DNA from: Tragulus kanchil
Lineage: Eukaryota; Chordata; Mammalia; Artiodactyla; Tragulidae
Length of the DNA: 64,000 nucleotides
Assembly (NCBI GenBank): GCA_022376925.1
Contig: JAIOJX010000025.1
Span: forward strand, 95,631,608 to 95,695,607
Direction of reading: 5' to 3'
Shown here: piece by piece, positions 55,998-64,000 of the stretch
How positions within the stretch are numbered: position 1 is the first letter of the stretch
Layout of the letters: every line of letters begins with the position of its first letter
Position numbers and translations under genes: made by a program
The notes under the pieces: generated by a model
Databases searched by the model: none
What the model was told of the DNA's origin: nothing
Seen by the model: only the letters and a program-made list of their open reading frames with translations

Positions 55998-58277
55998 GTC
56001 TACTCATTTCCACAGGGACGCATAGCTGGTGTGGAAGAGTCACAAAGGGGCTTTCATCTCTTGATTTTCAGTGTTCTTTTCCCTGAATCTCAAAGTCCCT
56101 CATGAAGACTGCACAGCCTGGCCTCCAGGAAGTCCTCCCGTGAACCCTTCTTCTTTCTGGGCCTCCTCACTCCCATCCCCCAGGCCCTGATCACTCCAGC
56201 CTGGTCTCCCTGCCGCTCAGTTCCCTGTCTTCCAGGAGCTAATGCTCTGAATATAGCTGTTCCCAGCACTACCCGGTGGGGCTCCTCACAGCCCCCTCAC
56301 AGCCCCTTGGAGAAATCACGCACCTCAGCACCACATTCAAGGCTTGGAACGATCCAGTGTCAAATCCTGCCACTGCCCCTGCAGAGCACAAACTCCAGTG
56401 AGACTGGGTTACACACTGTTTCCTGCGCAAGCCACACCCGTTCAAACCTTTCTGGTTTTCTCATGCTTCTCTGTCTGTCTGGAATGCCTGTCCTGCCATG
56501 CTCTCCCCAGTGAAATCCTCAGCATGAGGCTCTAGATCCAATGTCATCTGCCTTCCAAGAATTCCTCCAGGGGCACTGTGGGGAATTCATTCATTCAAGA
56601 AATATGTAGTGAATCCCGAGGCACTAAGTTGACACTGTGAGTTACTCTTGCCTAATAGTTCCCTTCTGATACAAAGACAGGAAAAGAGATGTCGATTTTA
56701 AAATTTACATTCTTTTCTTTTCCAAAAGAGATCCAGGTAAATTTATTACTTCCTTCTCCATTCCTCCTTAGGATCTGTCCAGGTGAAAGCCCCTCAGCAT
56801 TCCACACTATGTTCTGAGTGTTCAGAGACCACAATTTGTTCTGGGAAAGGCGGTCTCCTACATATAGTCTTTCAGCCCCTGCTAGGTGACAAATGAATGG
56901 GCCCTTTGGCCTAGAACCGTTCCTTACATAGAAATAAAGAATCCATACAGCCTGTGTGAGCTTATCAGTTTGTGCAGGAATGTTTTTGCCCGTTTCAGGC
57001 TCAGTGTGTATTCCTTTGTTCTGCTGAAGCGTGTAGGCCAGTGACCTTCAGGCATGTGCCCAGATTTCAGTATTTCAGGCACCAGAAGCAGGGAGGGGGG
57101 TTCCTTCTGCTACAGCACAATCGCCTGTGGCCGTCGCTTGGGGGTCTACTCATTTCCACGGGGTGGGGGAAGAGTCACAAAGGGGCTTTCATCTCTTGAT
57201 TTTCAGTGTTCTTTTCCCTGAATCTCAAAGTCCCTCATGAAGACTGCACAGCCTGGCCTCCAGGAAGTCCTCCCGTGAACCCTTCTTCTTTCTGGGCCTC
57301 CTCACTCCCATCCCCCAGGCCCTGATCACTCCAGCCTGGTCTCCCTGCCGCTCAGTTCCCTGTCTTCCAGGAGCTAATGCTCTGAATATAGCTGTTCCCA
57401 GCACTACCCGGTGGGGCTCCTCACAGCCCCCTCACAGCCCCTTGGAGAAATCACGCACCTCAGCACCACATTCAAGGCTTGGAACGATCCAGTGTCAAAT
57501 CCTGCCACTGCCCCTGCAGAGCACAAACTCCAGTGAGACTGGGTTACACACTGTTTCCTGCGCAAGCCACACCCGTTCAAACCTTTCTGGTTTTCTCATG
57601 CTTCTCTGTCTGTCTGGAATGCCTGTCCTGCCATGCTCTCCCCAGTGAAATCCTCAGCATGAGGCTCTAGATCCAATGTCATCTGCCTTCCAAGAATTCC
57701 TCCAGGGGCACTGTGGGGAATTCATTCATTCAAGAAATATGTAGTGAATCCCGAGGCACTAAGTTGACACTGTGAGTTACTCTTGCCTAATAGTTCCCTT
57801 CTGATACAAAGACAGGAAAAGAGATGTCGATTTTAAAATTTACATTCTTTTCTTTTCCAAAAGAGATCCAGGTAAATTTATTACTTCCTTCTCCATTCCT
57901 CCTTAGGATCTGTCCAGGTGAAAGCCCCTCAGCATTCCACACTATGTTCTGAGTGTTCAGAGACCACAATTTGTTCTGGGAAAGGCGGTCTCCTACATAT
58001 AGTCTTTCAGCCCCTGCTAGGTGACAAATGAATGGGCCCTTTGGCCTAGAACCGTTCCTTACATAGAAATAAAGAATCCATACAGCCTGTGTGAGCTTAT
58101 CAGTTTGTGCAGGAATGTTTTTGCCCGTTTCAGGCTCAGTGTGTATTCCTTTGTTCTGCTGAAGCGTGTAGGCCAGTGACCTTCAGGCATGTGCCCAGAT
58201 TTCAGTATTTCAGGCACCAGAAGCAGGGAGGGGGGTTCCTTCTGCTACAGCACAATCGCCTGTGGCCGTCGCCTGGG
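55998..58277 (+). repeat. Tandem direct duplication D19 (unit 1,135-1,146 bp)
   Basis: Copy 1 is 55,998-57,143 and copy 2 is 57,144-58,277. The first ~40 bases of copy 2 are shortened and altered (cggggtgggggaagag against cagggacgcatagctgg), after which the copies match at 1,135. Confidence 0.95.
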
Positions 58278-58924
58278 CATCTGCTAGCAGAGTACGCACC
58301 ATTGGAGCTAATCTTCCTCTTTATTCTCTGTGTGAGTAAAGCGTTGGTTCATTCATTGCTCGACAATGTTGTCTTTTCCTTGGCAACTCAGTCATCAAGA
58401 TGCTTGGGAAGAAGCATTTGGACGTCTACTCCTGGTGGTTGGCACAGTGATGATCTTTGCTGTCTTCCATGTATTAATAGTCAGGGTCCTCATGGGGTAT
58501 TGATAACCAGTGCATGGTGCTGTGCTTGATAATTTGTTGATCTCAAGAATCTCAATTTTTAGCTGATATCCCACTAATTTACTCTATTTTCCAGACCCTC
58601 TTGCAGTTGTTTGTGGCCACATGACAAAGCGCTAGTTAATGAAACACTAGAAAGCGTATGATGTAACTTTCCACAAAGCCTCCTCAACTGAGAGGGGATG
58701 CACTTATCTTCGTCCTCCTTCTCCCAGCCGTGTGGAAGAAGGCTGTCATGGCTGGAGCTCCGGTGGTCATCTTGGACCAAAAGTTGATGTTGAGGATGAC
58801 ACTTTGCAGCTGGCAAGGCAGGGCAGAAAGGTACAAAAGCCTGTCTTGCTGCAGTATGAATCTTCCAACCCAACCTGTGATTTTTTTAATCTCTGCTCCT
58901 CTTTATTTATTTGTTTATTTGTTT

Positions 58925-59062
58925 GTTTTTAATGTATTTATTTGGTTGCACTGGGTGTTAGTTATGGTATGTGGGATCTAGTTCCCTGACCAGGGATCAA
59001 ACCCAGGTTCCCAGCATTGGGAGCACAGAGTCTTAGCCACTGGACCACCAGGGAAATCCCTG
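58925..59062 (-). mobile_element. tRNA-derived SINE, truncated
   Basis: It reads 'tatttggttgcactgggtgt' to 'ggaccaccagggaaatccct'. Its reversed B box 'ggatcaaaccc' is visible. It is doubled at about 60,011-60,148. Confidence 0.8.
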
Positions 59063-59129
59063 CTCCTCTTTTATGTAAGGCAGGAAGCACTTCTCATTTG
59101 TTTGGATTTTTCTGTTAAATGTGGAGAAG

Positions 59130-59343
59130 TGAAAGTGTTAGTCACTCAGTCATGTCCAACTTTTTGCAATCCCATGGACTGTAGCCCGCCAGACTCTTCT
59201 GTCCATGGGATTCTCCAGGCAAGAATACTGGAGTGGGAAGCCATTCCCTTCTCCAGGAGATCAGAGATCCCTGACTCAGGGATCAAACCCAGGTCTCCCA
59301 CCCTGCAGGCAGACTCTTACCATCTGAGCCACTGGGGAAGCCC
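59130..59343 (-). mobile_element. Bov-tA SINE, full length
   Basis: It runs from 'gtgttagtcactcagtcatg' to 'gagccactggggaagccc'. It is doubled at 60,216-60,429 by D20. Confidence 0.92.
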
Positions 59344-59384
59344 ATCATGTAGCTGAACCAAATCCTAACTAATTAAAAGTCCAT

Positions 59385-59495
59385 TTGTTGCCTACAAGCC
59401 ACAACTAGAGACCATGAGCCACAGTGAAAGATTCCATGTGACACAATGAAGATCCCACATGCAGCAACTAGGACCCAAGGCAGCCAAATTAATTT
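59385..59495 (+). mobile_element. CHR-type SINE 3' fragment
   Basis: The text 'agccacaactagagaccatg' to 'cagcaactaggacccaaggc' and 'agccaaatta' is the 3' part of a CHR SINE. It is doubled at 60,471-60,581. Confidence 0.6.
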
Positions 59496-60215
59496 TTACA
59501 AACACATTTATCTTGCTTACTTTTGTATCTCCTGTACCTTGCATTGTGTCTTGCACAAAGTCTGTGCTCATGAGAAAGGTCTGCTGAATCATAAATGGGT
59601 TTGTATTAAATGGCTCACACTCCAAACACAATAATAATAAAAAAGGAATACTACGCTACATGCATAAAATACTCTATTTTCCAGACCCTCTTGCAGTTGT
59701 TTGTGGCCACATGACAAAGCGCTAGTTAATGAAACACTAGAAAGCGTGATGTAACTTTCCACAAAGCCTCCTCAACTGAGAGGGATGCACTTATCTTCGT
59801 CCTCCTTCTCCCAGCCGTGTGGAAGAAGGCTGTCATGGCTGGAGCTCCGTGGTCATCTTGGACCAAAAGTTGATGTTGAGGATGACACTTTGCAGCTGGC
59901 AAGGCAGGGCAGAAAGGTACAAAAGCCTGTCTTGCTGCAGTATGAATCTTCCAACCCAACCTGTGATTTTTTTAATCTCTGCTCCTCTTTATTTATTTGT
60001 TTATTTGTTTGTTTTTAATGTATTTATTTGGTTGCACTGGGTGTTAGTTATGGTATGTGGGATCTAGTTCCCTGACCAGGGATCAAACCCAGGTTCCCAG
60101 CATTGGGAGCACAGAGTCTTAGCCACTGGACCACCAGGGAAATCCCTGCTCCTCTTTTATGTAAGGCAGGAAGCACTTCTCATTTGTTTGGATTTTTCTG
60201 TTAAATGTGGAGAAG

Positions 60216-60429
60216 TGAAAGTGTTAGTCACTCAGTCATGTCCAACTTTTTGCAATCCCATGGACTGTAGCCCGCCAGACTCTTCTGTCCATGGGATTCT
60301 CCAGGCAAGAATACTGGAGTGGGAAGCCATTCCCTTCTCCAGGAGATCAGAGATCCCTGACTCAGGGATCAAACCCAGGTCTCCCACCCTGCAGGCAGAC
60401 TCTTACCATCTGAGCCACTGGGGAAGCCC
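60216..60429 (-). mobile_element. Bov-tA SINE, D20 duplicate
   Basis: Block copy of the element at 59,130, shift 1,086. Confidence 0.92.
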
Positions 60430-61249
60430 ATCATGTAGCTGAACCAAATCCTAACTAATTAAAAGTCCATTTGTTGCCTACAAGCCACAACTAGAGACCA
60501 TGAGCCACAGTGAAAGATTCCATGTGACACAATGAAGATCCCACATGCAGCAACTAGGACCCAAGGCAGCCAAATTAATTTTTACAAACACATTTATCTT
60601 GCTTACTTTTGTATCTCCTGTACCTTGCATTGTGTCTTGCACAAAGTCTGTGCTCATGAGAAAGGTCTGCTGAATCATAAATGGGTTTGTATTAAATGGC
60701 TCACACTCCAAACACAATAATAATAAAAAAAAGGAATACTACGCGTACATGCATAAAATACATGTAGCTATTTATTGTTCAGGGGATATCTGGGGAGTAG
60801 TGAGGGATTTTCCACTGTAGCTTTTAAGACCCAGTTGGGCGGCTGTTTACATCCTTCACTTCTTGAAATAACACACATAATCTTGCTTTGGGGAAAGTCC
60901 TAATGTCAGGTGACAATAGACAGACAAGGAAGAGTGGCAGCTGCCCAGCTGGGAGTTGGCTGGGAACAGTGAATGAGTGCTTCCAGGATGATATTTATTT
61001 AATATTTATAAACGGTAACTGTCATCAGGAGGCAACCTCCAGGCTCCCAGGTGCTTTGTAGCACAAAGCCTCATGGGAGGTTTACGTTTTATATCATGTA
61101 TTTCTTTTTCCATCACAGCGGTCTTCACTGTCTGTTCTGCATGCAAAGCAAACTGCAAAACCACATGGTCTGTTATCCTGGATTTCTGTAGCTAAAGGAA
61201 ATAAATGGCCAGCTCACTATTTTTCTTAAACAATATATCCTCCATCAGT

Positions 61250-61402
61250 TTCTTCCTTTTTAAAAATGGAAGTACAGTTGATTTATAATATTGTGTTAGT
61301 TTCAGGTATACAGCAAAATGATTTGGTTATATACATATATAGTATGTACATATGTATATATCTATATTCTTTTAAAAATTATTTTCTGTTACAGTTTATT
61401 AT
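61250..61402 (-). mobile_element. L1 3' end, reverse orientation (left part)
   Basis: The text 'aagtacagttgatttataat' and 'gttagtttcaggtatacagc' is a reversed L1 3' tail. It is interrupted at 61,418 by a CHR SINE and resumes at 61,787. Confidence 0.8.
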
Positions 61403-61417
61403 AAGATATTGACTATA

Positions 61418-61771
61418 GGGCTTCCCTGGTAATTAGGTGGTAAAGAGTTTACCTGCTAGTGCAGGAGACACAGGTTCGATACCTGATCTGGGAAGGTCCC
61501 ATATGCTGTGAAGCAACTAAGCCTATGAGCCACAACTACGGAGTCTGTATTCTAGAGCCGTGGAGTTGCAACTCTTGAGCCCATGTGCCACAACTACTGA
61601 AGCCCGTGTGCCCTAGAGGCTGAGTTCCACAACAAGAGAAGTCACCTCAACAAGAAGCCTGCTCACTTCAACTAGAGAGTAGCCCCCACTCCCTGCAATG
61701 AGAGAAGAGCCTGTGGCAGCAGTGAAAACCCAGAATAACCAAAAATAAATAAATAAATAAAAACTCAAAAA
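61418..61771 (+). mobile_element. CHR SINE (tRNA-Glu-derived) nested in L1
   Basis: The head 'gggcttccctggtaattagg', the B box 'ggttcgatacc', the 'gccacaactac' segments and the (AAAT)n tail are those of CHR. The 15-bp target-site duplication aagatattgactata / aagatattgaatata flanks it at 61,403-61,417 and 61,772-61,786 with one change. Confidence 0.9.
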
Positions 61772-61786
61772 AAGATATTGAATATA

Positions 61787-62290
61787 TAATTCCCTGTGAC
61801 ACACAGTAAATCCTTGTTGGTTATTTGTTTTACACATAGTATTATGCATCTGTTAATCTCACACGCCTAAATTACCCCCTTCAGTGACCACAGGTTTATT
61901 TTCTATGTCTGTGAGTCTGTTTTTGTTTTGTAAATGCATCTGTTTTATATTTTAGATGTCACGTATCATATGGATATCACTTATGGTATCATGTAAGAGA
62001 TATCATATGGTGTTTTTCTTTCTCTGTCTGACCTATTTCACCTAGTATGATAACCTCTAGGCCCATCTATGTTGTTGCAAATGGCATTACTTCATTCTTT
62101 TTTTATGGCTGTTTATATGCACCACATCTTCCTTATCCATTTCTATGCTGATGGCACTTAGGTTGCTTCTATCTCTTGGCTATTGTAAATAGTGCCATTA
62201 TAAACAATGGGATACATGTATCTTTTCTAATTAGGTCTTTTGTCTTTTCTGGATATACACCTAAGAGTGGGATTGCTGGATCACATGACC
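61787..62290 (-). mobile_element. L1 3' end, reverse orientation (right part)
   Basis: The text 'cctatttcacctagtatgat', 'tgttgttgcaaatggcatta' and 'agagtgggattgctggatca' is reversed L1 ORF2/3'UTR sequence. Together with 61,250-61,402 it is about 660 bp long, 5'-truncated and inactive. Confidence 0.85.
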
Positions 62291-62599
62291 CACCACCAAT
62301 TTCTTTTAAGGAGAAATCAATCACCCTTATGAAGTAAAACATATCTCTCCTTATACACACATCTCATTTTTGATCAATCATTTAGCAAATATACCAGCAT
62401 ACTTCTCAGTATGGGGATACAGTATACTCAAAGAAAACCTAAATTTTTGTATGTATGAATGTATGACATTTCCAGTAAGAGAGTCAGACAGCAAATATGT
62501 GAAATAAGTGAAACGAACAATCTTTTAGGAAGCAATAAAAGACAAAAAAATGTATAAAGCAAGAAAGGAACATTATGGTGGGATGGAGTTAAAATTTTA

Positions 62600-62960
62600 C
62601 ACAAGGCAGTGAAGGAAGGCTTCATTGAGAAAGTAACATTTGAGTGAAGAGCAGATGGACACAAATGAGTGAAGAATGAAGGGTGATGGGGAAGAACACT
62701 CCCAGCAGAGGTTTAAGCACATTCTAGAGGCACAAGGATGTGAGTCGGGCTGATGCACAACAAGGAGGGCAGTGTGGCTGGGGCAGAGTGAGTTGTGGTG
62801 CCAAAAAGCAGGCAGGAGAGGTGAAGGGCCAGGTCGTGGAGGTCCCACGGCTGCTTGAAGAATTCTGGTTTTTACTCCATGTGAGATGGAAAGCCTTGGA
62901 GAGCTCAGAGCATGATCTGATCCACATTTTATAAAGACCACTCTGGCTGCTGCTGAAAAT
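62600..62960 (+). repeat. Ancient interspersed repeat, family not assigned
   Basis: It contains 'ggaaggcttcattgagaaag', 'gcagtgtggctggggcagag' and 'ataaagaccactctggctgc', an order I know from old mammalian repeats. The same family may be at 40,520. Confidence 0.45.
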
Positions 62961-64000
62961 AGTAGAAGCAGGGAGATTCATCAGGAGAAAGTCTCTTCCA
63001 GGTGCCACCAGCCTTTTCCCCCCACCTTTCCCCTCTCTTCATTCCCTCAGTGATCTTTCTCCCCAGCCCACTTGAGAACCAACAGCCATTTTGCGCTCCC
63101 TCTGTCCCCAACAAAATGTATTTTTGGATGCTTCTATCACACTAGTCAACAGCAACTGCCACTTTGAGCAAATTCATACCCAGGAAAAGCAGAGTGAAGA
63201 ACAACAGTTCATAGAGAGTCCACAGGGTGAAGGGGGTCTATGCCATCCCCACTGTTGAGTCGGAACTTCAGGGTGTAAGCAGAACGAATCCAAGCGTGCT
63301 CATATTCTACTGTCGATAAATTACTACAAACTGACAAGCATGATGTGGCCAGGTTCTTGCTCAAGGGCTGAATGAAACAGTAGTGTCGCCTCTGATTTCT
63401 CATCTGACGGCTCTGGGGAGAAATTTGTGCCTCACCTAATTCAGGCTTGTGGCTGTAAGACTATCATCTGGGATTGCTCTTCACTCCTACAGGCCACCTG
63501 CATTCTTTAGTACACAGGCCTCCATTTCCCCCACTAGTTTTTCACAATTTCAAATCTCTCTGATTTCTCTATCTGTAATCTCTAGACTGGGCTTTCAGGG
63601 TTCATGTGATTAGGTCAGGTTCATGTAGATAATCTTTCTATCTTAAGGTCAATTTACATGAAACCTTAATTGCTACAAAATCCCTTCCAGAGAAACCTAG
63701 ATTGGTATTTGATTGAATAACTAAAAGAAGGTGTGTACTTACCAGGGACTGGGGATTTGGGACCATGTTAGAATCTGTCTAGTATAGGTAGGTAAAAGGA
63801 AGCACACTGACCCACATGTCTGGGAAGGACCCCCCAGAGTGGAGGAACAAAGTACAGGAGCCAGGCAAGGCCTCAGGTGCCCATGGCTCACTCACACTCT
63901 TTTCCTACTCATCTCTCATCTCTGCTCACTTCTGCTTGTCTCTATTCTCCAGATTCCTCTCCTCATAGAACAAGAAAGACCACCATTGGTTGCCCTAGTT

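Larger units (their letters stand above)
58581..60754 (+). repeat. Tandem direct duplication D20 (unit 1,086-1,090 bp)
   Basis: Copy 1 is 58,581-59,670 and copy 2 is 59,671-60,754. Small deletions occur in the first ~180 bases of copy 2 (gaaagcgtgatg versus gaaagcgtatgatg; gagaggg versus gagagggg; ctccgtgg versus ctccggtgg). It contains two SINE pieces and a Bov-tA. Confidence 0.95.

Overview
The window is mammalian nuclear DNA from a ruminant (Pecora, most likely a bovid). The evidence is the repeat content: Bov-tA SINEs in both orientations, tRNA-Glu-derived cetartiodactyl SINEs with the typical 'gggcttccc' head, and ruminant L1 3' ends, together with older mammalian repeats (MIR, MER5A, MLT2-like LTR).

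The only protein-coding gene I can support is FAM184B, on the minus strand. Six consecutive internal coding exons (called 2 to 7 here) lie between 26,960 and 6,622. Their splice phases fit and they give 486 uninterrupted codons of coiled-coil protein. Exon 1 and promoter (expected to the right) and exon 8 onward (expected to the left) were not found. In cattle FAM184B lies on chromosome 6 near NCAPG/LCORL. The right-hand 37 kb is read as part of intron 1 and carries a processed pseudogene of the histone variant gene H2AZ1, a solo LTR and many SINE/LINE insertions.

The dominant structural feature is not biological in any ordinary way. Nineteen times in 64 kb, a block of about 1.07-1.2 kb is followed at once by a near-identical direct copy of itself, with no spacer. 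The block content is unrelated from one pair to the next. Differences between copies are concentrated near the internal junction. One pair duplicates FAM184B exon 3 (136 bp), which would shift the frame. The best reading is that short contigs (about 2-5 kb) with about 1.1 kb overlaps were laid end to end without being merged. If collapsed, the true locus would be about 43 kb, not 64 kb. A separate, exact 100-bp tandem copy lies at 16,541-16,740.

Layout: 1-6,621 intron 7 (repeats; one false duplication); 6,622-6,729 exon 7; 9,672-9,782 exon 6; 9,783-21,951 intron 5 with an old L1 and SINEs; 21,952-22,158 exon 5; 22,738-22,877 exon 4; 24,043-24,178 and 25,113-25,248 exon 3 (two copies); 26,205-26,960 exon 2; 26,961-64,000 intron 1 with the H2AZ1 pseudogene (two copies plus a third fragment), L1 3' ends, a solo LTR (two copies), an MLT2-like LTR and SINEs. 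I saw no tRNA or rRNA gene, CRISPR array or prokaryotic feature.
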